A DNA stretch of 64,000 nt from contig JAXLUK010000006.1 of the NCBI GenBank assembly GCA_046329555.1, positions 1 to 64,000 on the forward strand, read 5' to 3'. The notes below the pieces were generated by a model that was given only the letters and a program-made list of their open reading frames with translations, was not told where the DNA came from and did no database searches. Below are positions 44,043 to 52,212 of this stretch, one piece after another. Each line of letters opens with the position of its first letter. Within the stretch, counting starts at the first letter, position 1. Position numbers and translations under genes: made by a program. The DNA comes from UBA1941 sp046329555 (lineage in GTDB: Bacteria; Bacteroidota; Bacteroidia; Chitinophagales; LD1).

Positions 44043-45210
44043 TGCTTCCCGTTAAACCAGTAGGCTACGGTTGCACCAACAGCGCCGGTTAATCCTGTAG
44101 GCCAGTGATGCCGATTCCGGTGGCACCCGTTGCGCCATTGCTTCCCGTTAAACCAGTAGGCCGGTTGCACCAACAGCGCCCGTTAATCCTGTAGGCAGTG
44201 ATGCCGATTCCGGTGGCACCCGTTGCGCCATTACTTCCTGTTAAACCAGTAGGCCTCGGTTGCGCCAATAGCGCCAGTTAATCCAGTCGCCTGTATCACC
44301 CGTTACGCCGGTAGCACCAGTTGCTCCGGCAGTACCTGTTAAACCAGTAGGACCAGTAATTCCGATTCCGGTGGCACCCGTTGCGCCATTGCTTCCCGTT
44401 AAACCAGTAGGCCCGGTTGCACCAACGGCGCCGTTAATCCTGTAGGCCGGTTTCACCTGTTACCCCTGTATATCCTGTAATGCCGATTCCAGTGGGACCT
44501 GTTGCACCAATAGCACCAGTCAATCCCGCAGGCCCGGTATCACCTGTTAACCCGGTAGGTCCGGTAATGCCAATTCCAGTGGGACCTGTTGCACCAATAG
44601 CACCAATCAATCCCGCAGGCCGGTATCACCAGTTAACCCGGTATATCCGGTAATGCCAATTCCAGTGGATATATTGCACCAATAGCACCAGTCAATCCCG
44701 CAGGCCGGTATCACCAGTTAACCCGGTAGGTCCGGTAATGCCAATTCCAGTGGGACCTGTTGCACCAATAGCACCAGTCAATCCCGCAGGCGGTATCACC
44801 TGTTAACCCGGTATATCCGGTAATGCCAATTCCATTGGGACCTGTTGCACCAATAGCACCAGTCAATCCCGCAGGCCCGGTATCACCTGTTAACCCGGTA
44901 GGTCCGGTAATGCCAATTCCAGTGGGACCTGTTGCACCAATAGCACCAGTCAATCCCGCAGGCCCGGTATCACCTGTTAACCCGGTAGGTCCGGTAATGC
45001 CAATTCCAGTGGGACCTGTTGCACCAATAGCACCAGTTAATCCCGCAGGACCGGTATCACCTGTCAACCCCGTAGGTCCTGTAATGCCGATTCCATTGGG
45101 ACCTGTTGCACCAACGGCGCCAGTTAATCCCGCAGGACCGGTATCACCTGTCAACCCCGTAGGTCCGGTAATGCCGATTCCTGTTGCGCCGGTAGCACCA
45201 GTGGGCCCTA
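42990..45210 (-). repeat. Collagen-like coding repeat (96-bp and 87-bp units)
   Basis: The part nearer the C-terminus repeats a 32-residue (96-bp) unit with GSNGATGATGIGIT; the part nearer the N-terminus repeats a 29-residue (87-bp) unit with GDTGPAGLTGAIGAT. A GIGIT step interrupts the strict G-x-y triplets once per unit. Between about 43870 and 44820 many units carry 1-2-nt indels or substitutions located at GGNCC. Confidence 0.92.
44241..44456 (-). CDS. Fragment of the collagen-like gene between frame breaks
   Basis: A 71-codon piece in which about two collagen-like units are in frame ('GPTGLTGSNGATGATGIG'). It starts and ends at frame breaks, not at real gene boundaries. It belongs to the same gene as the flanking pieces. 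Confidence 0.6.
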   Translation of the reverse strand: MKPAYRINGAVGATGPTGLTGSNGATGATGIGITGPTGLTGTAGATGATGVTGDTGDWINWRYWRNRGLLV

Positions 45211-45484
45211 AGGTACTCTGGCAGAGTGATATCCAGCTATTGGTGGTTCCATTAAAAAAATAAAAACATTGTACGGTAACATCGAAAACCATCAGGCCCG
45301 CAGCGGGATTCGCAATGGCTAACCGATCGGTAGTCGTCATCCTGGGCACCAAAACGCCCTTATTTCCTGAGGTAATATCTAAAACGGCTGATGGATGCGG
45401 GTTGGGCGTGCCAATACCGATGTTATTTTGCGCCGCCATGTGTAACGACAACGCCAAGCCACCTAGCAGGAAAAGTTTTTTCAT
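44711..45484 (-). CDS. N-terminal portion of the collagen-like/S74 surface protein
   Basis: Starts with signal peptide MKKLFLLGGLALSLHMAAQ, then a head domain ('IGIGTPNPHPSAVLDI', 'KGVLVPRMTTTDRLAI', 'GLMVFDVTVQCFYFFNG') found at the start of many Bacteroidota fibre-like proteins, then five 29-residue collagen-like units. The last 20 or so residues are out of frame after an indel. With the downstream pieces it would encode roughly 1700 residues. No phage genes are nearby, so it is probably a cell-surface fibre rather than a prophage tail protein. Confidence 0.85.
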   Translation of the reverse strand: MKKLFLLGGLALSLHMAAQNNIGIGTPNPHPSAVLDITSGNKGVLVPRMTTTDRLAIANPAAGLMVFDVTVQCFYFFNGTTNSWISLCQSTLGPTGATGATGIGITGPTGLTGDTGPAGLTGAVGATGPNGIGITGPTGLTGDTGPAGLTGAIGATGPTGIGITGPTGLTGDTGPAGLTGAIGATGPTGIGITGPTGLTGDTGPAGLTGAIGATGPNGIGITGYTGLTGDTACGIDWCYWCNRSHWNWHYRTYRVNW

Positions 45485-45619
45485 ATGGTTAATATCGAAA
45501 GATACGGCAAAAGCGCCTGTTGCGTTGCTTTTTCCTACATCAAAAAGCTAACCAACTGCATTTTCTTGTTTCAAAATCCGTACATACGGCTATATTCGCA
45601 GTCCGTTTTTTACGGGTAT

Positions 45620-45693
<74 letters not shown>

Positions 45694-45695
45694 CG

Positions 45696-45725
45696 AAATG
45701 GCTCCAATCCGGAGCCATTTTTTTT
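45696..45725 (+). terminator. Rho-independent terminator after tRNA-Met
   Basis: 10-bp stem (45696-45705 with 45711-45720), 5-nt loop, and a run of eight T. It begins 3 nt after the tRNA. Confidence 0.9.
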
Positions 45726-45762
45726 GTGGCTATCCTGTTGGCCTAACCCATCTCCTTCTTGC

Positions 45763-45770
45763 TACATTCG
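45763..45770 (+). promoter_or_regulatory. -7 promoter motif for the ABC transporter gene
   Basis: TACATTCG ends 4 nt before the GTG at 45775, the same element and near-zero leader as at clpP. It supports this GTG as the start. Confidence 0.4.
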
Positions 45771-45774
45771 CGGC

Positions 45775-47517
45775 GTGAAAATTCTGCTGCAATATCTCAA
45801 GCGCTACAAAGGCCTGGTCATCCTGTCGTTTGCTTTAGCACTGGTCAATCAATGTTTCTCGTTGATGGATCCACATATCTATGGCCGTCTGATTAATCTG
45901 GTTACCACATTCCCTAAAGATCAACCCGCTGGTGAATTTCTGCGCGCTGCGGCTATGCTCATTCTTGCCAATATCACTGTGGCGATGATTAGCAGGATAG
46001 CCAAAGCGTTTCAGGACTACACTTTAAGTCTGGTGATTCAAAAGTTCGGTGCTGATGTGTACACCGATGGATTACGTCATTCCCTTCAATTGCCATTTCA
46101 GGATTTTGAAGATCAAAAAAGTGGTTCCACCTTAAATATTCTACAACGCGTACGCACCGATTCTGAAAAATTTATGACCTACTTCATTAACGTCTTTTTT
46201 TTCGGAATAGTGGGAATCGTTTTCGTCCTTATCTATTCTATCCGGCTTTACAGCGGACTGTTCTTCGTTTACTTCGTGGCTTGCACTGCTCTCTATCTGG
46301 TGATTAATGTGTTGTCGAAAAAAATTAAGGCGGTTCAAAAGAATATTGTTCGGGAAACAAATATTCTGGCCGGAGCAACTACAGAAAGTTTGCGCAACAT
46401 CGAATTGATTAAAAGTTTGGGTTTAACGCATCAGGAAGTCAAGCGCCTGAATGTGGCTACCTTGAAAATTCTGCAATTAGAACTGCGGAAGGTACGCACT
46501 CTGCGAAGCATTAACTTCGTTCAGGGCACCTTAGTGAATTTATTGCGACAGGGCATTCTTTTTCTGTTACTGTATTTGGTGTTCCGCAATCGTTTTTCAA
46601 TTGGCGATCTGGCTACCTTACAGATGTATTCCTTCTTTATTTTTAATCCTTTACAGGAAATGGGAAATGTGCTGTTGAGTTATCGCGAAGCCGAGGCATC
46701 TCTTCAGAATTTTCAAAGTATACTGGAACGCCCGGCAGAGCCACGCCCATTACATCCTGTGTCGCCCGGTGAATTGACCGCACTGCGCTTTGATGGTGTA
46801 TGGTTTCAGCATCGTACGGCCAGAAATCAGGCGCTTAGCAATATTACTTTTGAAGTAAAAAGCGGTGAAACCATTGCCTTTGTAGGGCCCAGTGGTTCTG
46901 GCAAAACAACCTTGGTGAAGTTATTGGTTGGTTTATACCAGCCGGTGCGGGGTCACATAACTTACAATCAAACGAAAGCAGAAGATTTGGATATGGATTC
47001 GCTGCGCAAGCAGATAGGCTTTGTAACGCAGGATACGCAGCTTTTCGCCGGAACGATACGCGAAAATTTATTGTTTGTTCAGCCGCGGGCCACCGATGAG
47101 CAATTGCATCAGGCATTGCATCAGGCTGCCTGTGATTCTTTGTTACAACGTGCGGAAAACGGAATAGATACCTTTATTGGTGAAGGGGGGATGAAAATTT
47201 CAGGTGGAGAAAAGCAACGACTTTCTATTGCCCGGGCGCTGTTGCGCGAACCTCGTTTAATGGTTTTTGATGAAGCTACTTCCGCACTCGATTCCATTAC
47301 GGAAGATGAAATCACCAATACGATTCGCAGTTTATCAGGTATGCGTAAGCATATCACCGTAATGATTGCGCACCGATTATCTACCATTATGCATGCCGAT
47401 CGGATTTATGTACTGGAAAAAGGTAGCATGGTAGAAACTGGCGGACATGAAGAGTTGCTTTCGCAGAAAGGTCTTTACTACGCCATGTGGCGCCAGCAAA
47501 TTGGAGAGAACCGTTAG
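45775..47517 (+). CDS. ABC transporter, fused permease and ATPase (exporter type)
   Basis: 580 residues from GTG at 45775; the open frame runs further upstream but through the tRNA and its terminator. The N-terminal six-helix ABC exporter domain (about 1-310) is followed by a nucleotide-binding domain with Walker A 'GPSGSGKTT' near 371, signature 'ISGGEKQRLSIARAL' near 473, Walker B 'LMVFDEATSALD' and the H-loop 'IAHRLST'. It would work as a homodimer or heterodimer exporting a lipid, peptide or drug; the substrate is not evident. Confidence 0.92.
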   Translation: MKILLQYLKRYKGLVILSFALALVNQCFSLMDPHIYGRLINLVTTFPKDQPAGEFLRAAAMLILANITVAMISRIAKAFQDYTLSLVIQKFGADVYTDGLRHSLQLPFQDFEDQKSGSTLNILQRVRTDSEKFMTYFINVFFFGIVGIVFVLIYSIRLYSGLFFVYFVACTALYLVINVLSKKIKAVQKNIVRETNILAGATTESLRNIELIKSLGLTHQEVKRLNVATLKILQLELRKVRTLRSINFVQGTLVNLLRQGILFLLLYLVFRNRFSIGDLATLQMYSFFIFNPLQEMGNVLLSYREAEASLQNFQSILERPAEPRPLHPVSPGELTALRFDGVWFQHRTARNQALSNITFEVKSGETIAFVGPSGSGKTTLVKLLVGLYQPVRGHITYNQTKAEDLDMDSLRKQIGFVTQDTQLFAGTIRENLLFVQPRATDEQLHQALHQAACDSLLQRAENGIDTFIGEGGMKISGGEKQRLSIARALLREPRLMVFDEATSALDSITEDEITNTIRSLSGMRKHITVMIAHRLSTIMHADRIYVLEKGSMVETGGHEELLSQKGLYYAMWRQQIGENR

Positions 47518-47527
47518 TGAGGCTCCG

Positions 47528-47890
47528 CTAAATGGAAACCGGAATAGCGGTAACCTGATTGGGACTTCCGGAAATAGTAATCACTTTTTGATGACCATCG
47601 CGTTCTACCAGCGTTAGCACGCCGTGTTGCGTATCAGACCAAACCAATCTAACATTAGTAGAATCCAGTTGATCTGCCTGAAGTTCTAATTGCAACAGAC
47701 CGGCATCAATATCATATCCCTTTACCTTCACCTGCACCGTAAACGGATCCATCGGTAAAGAGCGATTTCCTTCTACCGTTACTTTAATTTGACCGTCAGG
47801 AGAAGATAAACTAATCAGGCCATTCTTTTTCGCATTACATGCGCTTAACAACAGCAATAAAACAAACAGACAGTACTTCATATTATTCAT
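47528..47890 (-). CDS. Small lipoprotein of unknown function
   Basis: 120 residues with signal peptide and lipobox 'LSAC' (Cys near 18). The mature part alternates strands ('GQIKVTVEG', 'FTVQVKVKGYDIDAG', 'VLTLVERDGHQKVITISG') and looks like one small beta-sandwich. A second ATG three codons in (47881) is an equally good start. It is 6 nt downstream of the DoxX-like gene. Confidence 0.65.
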   Translation of the reverse strand: MNNMKYCLFVLLLLLSACNAKKNGLISLSSPDGQIKVTVEGNRSLPMDPFTVQVKVKGYDIDAGLLQLELQADQLDSTNVRLVWSDTQHGVLTLVERDGHQKVITISGSPNQVTAIPVSI

Positions 47891-47896
47891 TAACGA

Positions 47897-48253
47897 CTAC
47901 TCTTTTTCAATAGTGTAAGCCCAATACATCAAAAGAAATTGCATCGGTAAACGCAACAACAATCCCCACAAGGGCAAGCCATATTGCTCATGATGTATGG
48001 CCATATGGATGTTGGCCGGAAAAACCGCTAGTAAAAGCAGAATAATTCCTGCTGCGGCGTAGCGCCGGGTTACCGTCCAAATAACGCCCAACCCAAGCAC
48101 CACCTCGGCAATACCGCTTACCGTAACGGCTAAATCATGATACGGAATATATGGAGGCATCATGGCCGAGTAAAATTCGCTATGCCAGAAATGATTCAAG
48201 CCTGCAGCGATATATAGGACGCCCATAAGAAATGGTGTTGCTCTGCGGAACAT
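47897..48253 (-). CDS. DoxX-like small membrane protein
   Basis: 118 residues, four predicted membrane helices. 'GVLYIAAGLNHFWHSEFYSAMMPPYIP' split around a helix break, and 'GIAEVVLGLGVIW', are typical of the DoxX/SURF4-like family often called MauE/DoxX. Function in redox or envelope physiology is uncertain. Confidence 0.75.
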   Translation of the reverse strand: MFRRATPFLMGVLYIAAGLNHFWHSEFYSAMMPPYIPYHDLAVTVSGIAEVVLGLGVIWTVTRRYAAAGIILLLLAVFPANIHMAIHHEQYGLPLWGLLLRLPMQFLLMYWAYTIEKE

Positions 48254-48290
48254 AGGGGAAAGGTAAGAAAAATGCGATACTACTCAACCA

Positions 48291-48872
48291 TTAATGAACC
48301 CGGTCGCCGCGAACTTCCAGACCCTGCATCACAGTGCTTTCATAATGCAACCATTCTTCCCATCTTTTCAGCACTTCGGCTTCTTCGCCTATACTAACAG
48401 CCAGTTCTAAAAATAATTTGTAATGCCCGGCTTCACTAACCATCAGGTTTTTATAAAACTGACGCAAGGCGGCATCGCTGATTTCTTTCGATAATAACTT
48501 AAATCGCTCGCAACTACGGGCTTCAATCAGGGCCGAGAGCAATAATTTATCAATCAGTTGTTCATGCCGTGAACCGCCTTTTTTTACAAAAGTGAGTAAG
48601 GCATTCACATACAAATCTTTTCGTTGACGGCCCAATTTCAAACCGCGTTTCTTTAGTTCTTCCAATACCAGTTTAAAATGCCCCCATTCTTCAGTCACTA
48701 AAGGCATGATTGCTTCCACCACTTGTTCATATTCGGGGTAATTTTGAATGATGGAAATATTGGTAGAAGTGGCCTTCTGTTCACAATAGGCGTGATCCGT
48801 AAGGATTTCCTCCAGCGATTTCTCTGCTAAATTGACCCAGCGCGGGTCGGTTGGTAATTTTAATCCTAACAC
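48291..48872 (-). CDS. miaE: tRNA-(ms2io6A)-hydroxylase
   Basis: 193 residues, helical diiron enzyme that hydroxylates the isopentenyl group of ms2i6A37 in tRNA using O2. Ligand pattern is visible: Glu in 'EILTDHAYCEQKAT' (with E-x-x-x), 'EEWGHFKLVLEEL' (ExxH), 'LIEARSCERFKLL', and 'SEAGHYKLFLELA' (ExxH). Length and motifs match the MiaE family. Start is GTG. It is alone in this position; its substrate tRNAs need MiaA and MiaB, which are not seen in this window. Confidence 0.92.
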   Translation of the reverse strand: MLGLKLPTDPRWVNLAEKSLEEILTDHAYCEQKATSTNISIIQNYPEYEQVVEAIMPLVTEEWGHFKLVLEELKKRGLKLGRQRKDLYVNALLTFVKKGGSRHEQLIDKLLLSALIEARSCERFKLLSKEISDAALRQFYKNLMVSEAGHYKLFLELAVSIGEEAEVLKRWEEWLHYESTVMQGLEVRGDRVH

Positions 48873-48901
48873 AGAATGATGATCGAAAATTCAGCGCAAT
48901 A

Positions 48902-49786
48902 CTAACGCATTTCTACTATTGAAAATTCCAGTGATGACGTCCAGGTTCGGTTACCGGTTAATCTTATGATACCTTCTTTTTGCTCAACGGGCGGCAATAT
49001 TCCTTCATTATCGGCACAACCGAGCCACGGCTCAATACAAACGTAGGGCGCACCGGGCTTCGTCCAGATGCCCAAGTAGGGGAACCCATCAAAATCAACC
49101 TGCAACCGATGTTGGTGAAGTGTTGAGCCGATGGAGATGCGGCGCGAACGATGGTTTTTAAAGATAAGGGCATCTTCTTCAAACAATGTCGCACTGAGCC
49201 CTAGTCGGCGATTGCCGTGCAATACTTCCCGCGTTTCACCTGTGAAGAAGCCCGCTTCGTTGATGAGATGCCTTTGCAGTTGTTGATCTTCGCTAAATTC
49301 AACGAAGTAATCGTTAAACGATTCATTGGTATGGAATGGCACAGCAAAAGCCGGATGCGCGCCTAACGAAAAATAAAGTTCACCATAGCCTGGATTTTTT
49401 ACCGTGTAGCGCGTAATCAAACGATTAGCTGTAATTTGATAGGTAATCCGAAATTCAAACGCAAACGGATACATGGGTTCGGTTCTTGCCGAATGTTGTA
49501 ACAGAAAAGTAAGCGAATCATCGGTCTGACTTTCCAGATGAAATAAGGATCGGCGCCCGAAACCATGCTTTTCCATCGGATACTTGCCGCCGTGAATGGA
49601 AAGCTGGTCGTTCCAGCAGCGCCCAACCACCGGAAACAGCACCGGCGCGTGCCAATTCCAAAACTGCGGATTGGCCTGCCACAGATGTTCAGTATTGCTG
49701 GTTTTGCAGAAGAAAGAAGTCAATTCTGCGCCCAGAGATTTGGCGCGAACGCGCAACTTATCGTTTTCTATTTCGTACACCTCCAT
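48902..49786 (-). CDS. Aldose 1-epimerase-like (galactose mutarotase family) protein
   Basis: 294 residues with the beta-sandwich pattern of the family. 'LGAHPAFAVPF' carries the catalytic-type His; 'HGFGRRSLFHLE' and 'LGIWTKPGAPYVCIEPWLG' (as short neighbouring blocks) match the LACX/YphB-type subfamily. Likely interconverts sugar anomers in the cytoplasm; the specific sugar is unknown. Confidence 0.85.
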   Translation of the reverse strand: MEVYEIENDKLRVRAKSLGAELTSFFCKTSNTEHLWQANPQFWNWHAPVLFPVVGRCWNDQLSIHGGKYPMEKHGFGRRSLFHLESQTDDSLTFLLQHSARTEPMYPFAFEFRITYQITANRLITRYTVKNPGYGELYFSLGAHPAFAVPFHTNESFNDYFVEFSEDQQLQRHLINEAGFFTGETREVLHGNRRLGLSATLFEEDALIFKNHRSRRISIGSTLHQHRLQVDFDGFPYLGIWTKPGAPYVCIEPWLGCADNEGILPPVEQKEGIIRLTGNRTWTSSLEFSIVEMR

Positions 49787-49855
49787 TTGTAACTGTGATT
49801 AGATGAATCAATAATCCGTAAAATCCACTCTTTATTTGACACAAATCCAAGTACT

Positions 49856-50617
49856 ATGCGACATTGTCTGCTCCTGATTTTTTGTTTGTTAGCGGTTTTC
49901 GGTCATGCTGAAGACTTTTCGAAGAAGGACAAAAAAAAGGTTTTAAACGAGTTAAAGAAATACAAGAAAAATCCGCAGGCTTATCAGCGGATGATTAATG
50001 AATACAAATCTACTATTGATTCAGATCAGGTAGCCATCAAGAACTGGCGCGATGAGGCCTTATCGGCGGCTACCAAGCAGGTAGAATTAGAACAAAAAAT
50101 GGCGAAAATGGCCGGCGAATTGGAAGCCTGCCAATCGAAACCGGTTCCTGAATGCCCGAAAGTAGGGGTGGTACCGGCAACAGGAACGATTTACAAAGTT
50201 CAGTTGGGCTTGTTTGATAAGTTCAACATCAATAATTATTTCACCGAAGTGAAGGTCATTACGCCGGAGGAAGTAGAAGGCATGAATCGTTATGTGGTGA
50301 GCTACTTTCCTGATGAAGAAACAGCGAAAAGTTTTGCGAACGACTTACGCAAACTGGGTTTGAAAGATGCTTTTACCGCGAAGTATGTAGATGGACAGCG
50401 TGTTTACGAATGGGATAAGAACGATAAAATGAAAGGAAAGCGGCCGCCATCCAGCATACGTGATATGGTGAATGAAAAACCTAAAGCGAAAACTACTGCA
50501 CGAAAACAAAACAGCGAGGCGGTTTCAAACTATTCTGCAAAAAAGAATTGGGAAAAACCTGCACCCGCAGCCAAAAAAGCGGCGGCTGCTCCAGCAACGA
50601 AGCGCACCGTGCGTTAA
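49856..50617 (+). CDS. Secreted SPOR-like protein with coiled coil
   Basis: 253 residues: signal peptide ('LLLIFCLLAVFGHA'), a Lys-rich coiled coil (about 22-95), a SPOR-like domain ('IYKVQLGLFDKFNINNY' ... 'YVVSYFPDEETAKSFANDLRKLG', about 118-175, given here in pieces), and a basic, Ala/Lys-rich tail. SPOR domains bind denuded peptidoglycan at division sites; this one is divergent. In Bacteroidota such proteins are often labelled ezrin/radixin/moesin-like because of the coiled coil. It ends before a bidirectional terminator. Confidence 0.75.
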   Translation: MRHCLLLIFCLLAVFGHAEDFSKKDKKKVLNELKKYKKNPQAYQRMINEYKSTIDSDQVAIKNWRDEALSAATKQVELEQKMAKMAGELEACQSKPVPECPKVGVVPATGTIYKVQLGLFDKFNINNYFTEVKVITPEEVEGMNRYVVSYFPDEETAKSFANDLRKLGLKDAFTAKYVDGQRVYEWDKNDKMKGKRPPSSIRDMVNEKPKAKTTARKQNSEAVSNYSAKKNWEKPAPAAKKAAAAPATKRTVR

Positions 50618-50630
50618 TTTCAACTGCTTC

Positions 50631-50670
50631 AAAAAGAAAAGGCCGGCACATGTGCCGGCCTTTTCTTTTT
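50631..50670. terminator. Bidirectional terminator, 40-nt perfect palindrome
   Basis: Positions 50631-50650 are exactly complementary to 50651-50670: GC-rich core GGCCGGCACA with A-rich and T-rich outer parts. It lies between the convergent SPOR-like gene and tig and serves both. Confidence 0.9.
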
Positions 50671-50682
50671 ATACCGTTCGGA

Positions 50683-52053
50683 CTATTGTTGAGCTTCTAC
50701 CATAGTCTTGAAAGCATCAAAGCCAATGCTGGTATCAGTTAACTTCACCCGCGACTTGATATACATTAAAATCTTATCGGTCATGATTTCTTCATTCAGC
50801 CGGCGAACATGTTCCTTGTCGGCTAATTGTTTTTCCACAAATCCTTCCATCCAATCTTCTCCGAAATTGCGCATGCCATACTGATACAATTGTTGCATTA
50901 ATTGCATCCGGGTACGTTCCTTAATTTCTTCCAGTGTGATTTGATAGTTTTCCTGGCTGGCTACTTTATTGGTGATGAGCTGCCAACGCAATTGCCGGGA
51001 AAACGCGGGATAATCACTGTCAATTTGTTCGTCGGTGAGTGGCTTTTCGTTAGAAAGCTTCACCCAACGCTTTAAAAATTCATCAGGCAGGGGGAAAGAA
51101 GCGGCGTCAAGAACACCTTTGTACAGTTCATTCACCAATAAGGCATCAGCGCGGCCGTCGAGATAAGCTTCCAACTCAGTGCGGATATTCTCACGCATAT
51201 CGGTTTCATTATTGATCCCGTTTTCGCCATACGCTTTTTTGAAGAATTCGTCATTCAATTCAGCAGTAACAGCGCGTGTGATGTTATTTAAGGTGAGGCG
51301 GAATTTATTTCCTGCTTCATCCGCTTTTGCGATATCGCTCAGATTCAAAACATGCTTGGCCACATGCTCGCGCTCGCGGTCAAACAAATCATAAATATCA
51401 CGATCCATCGATCCGTGTTTCTTCATGACAAAGAAATCAGATTGATATTTCTCTTTAACCATATCAGGCATCACCGAAGATACGGTGCTGATGCCACCTT
51501 CGCGAATATTACCAGCTTCATCCAATTCTTCGATGGTGAAAGACAGGATGTCATCTTTCTGAACATCCTCAGGATATTCATAAGTGGAGTGACGCTTGCG
51601 CAGCCGATTTACTTCATCATCCACCATGGCGTCGGTCACTTCAATCTTGTAACGCGTAAATGCAGGCAGTTGGTCGATGAAGTTCAGTTCAAAATCAGGT
51701 GCATGTCCTAATTCATACTGGAAGTTAATGTCTTTAACCGCATTGATATCCATATCCAGCAGTGGCTGTTCCTTGGCTGGAATCGGTTGGCCCAGAATGT
51801 TGAGTTTGTTTTCTTCCACATACTTCCACATCTGATCGTTCAGTTCGCGGTTAATTTCTTCCGCAAGAACGCTGTTACCATACATTTTTTTCACCACTGG
51901 TGCTGGCACCTGACCCGGCCGGAAACCTTTGATGGCCACCTGCTTCGATAATTTCTTCAGGGCGGCGTTAACCTTTCCTTCGATATCCTCTTTTTTGAGA
52001 TTTATCGTTACGATGGAGTTCAGGGCGCCGTTTTTTTCAGATGTGATGGTCAT
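50683..52053 (-). CDS. tig: Trigger factor
   Basis: 456 residues from ATG 52053 (a TTG two codons upstream is less likely). Ribosome-associated chaperone. The N-terminal ribosome-binding domain has the 'GFRPGQVPAPVVKKMYG' signature near residue 43. A central PPIase-like region (about 150-245) is divergent. The C-terminal chaperone arms follow. Sequence divergence in the PPIase domain is usual for Bacteroidota. tRNA-Leu lies directly upstream. Confidence 0.93.
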   Translation of the reverse strand: MTITSEKNGALNSIVTINLKKEDIEGKVNAALKKLSKQVAIKGFRPGQVPAPVVKKMYGNSVLAEEINRELNDQMWKYVEENKLNILGQPIPAKEQPLLDMDINAVKDINFQYELGHAPDFELNFIDQLPAFTRYKIEVTDAMVDDEVNRLRKRHSTYEYPEDVQKDDILSFTIEELDEAGNIREGGISTVSSVMPDMVKEKYQSDFFVMKKHGSMDRDIYDLFDREREHVAKHVLNLSDIAKADEAGNKFRLTLNNITRAVTAELNDEFFKKAYGENGINNETDMRENIRTELEAYLDGRADALLVNELYKGVLDAASFPLPDEFLKRWVKLSNEKPLTDEQIDSDYPAFSRQLRWQLITNKVASQENYQITLEEIKERTRMQLMQQLYQYGMRNFGEDWMEGFVEKQLADKEHVRRLNEEIMTDKILMYIKSRVKLTDTSIGFDAFKTMVEAQQ

Positions 52054-52075
52054 GTACAATATGCTTGTAAAAAAG

Positions 52076-52157
52076 TGCGGGCGGAGGGACTTGAACCCCC
52101 ATGGATTGCTCCGCTAGATCCTAAGTCTAGTGCGTCTGCCAATTTCGCCACGCCCGC
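52076..52157 (-). tRNA. tRNA-Leu (anticodon TAG)
   Basis: 82-nt class II tRNA with a variable arm. Acceptor GCGGGCG/CGCCCGC, anticodon stem CTAGA/TCTAG with loop CTTAGGA (anticodon TAG), T-loop TTCAAGT, discriminator A. CCA is not encoded. It is 22 nt upstream of tig on the same strand. Confidence 0.96.
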
Positions 52158-52212
52158 AAAGGGGCGCAAAACTAATAAATAATTGTAAGCAGACAAGTTA
52201 TCAACTACAGCT

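Noticed and set aside
40329..45484. Prophage tail-fibre gene
   Set aside because: The S74 and fibre-like domains suggest phage, but no other phage structural, lysis or integrase gene occurs in the window.
52076..52157. tRNA genes as integration (att) sites
   Set aside because: No integrase and no duplicated tRNA 3' end were found next to any of the three tRNA genes.
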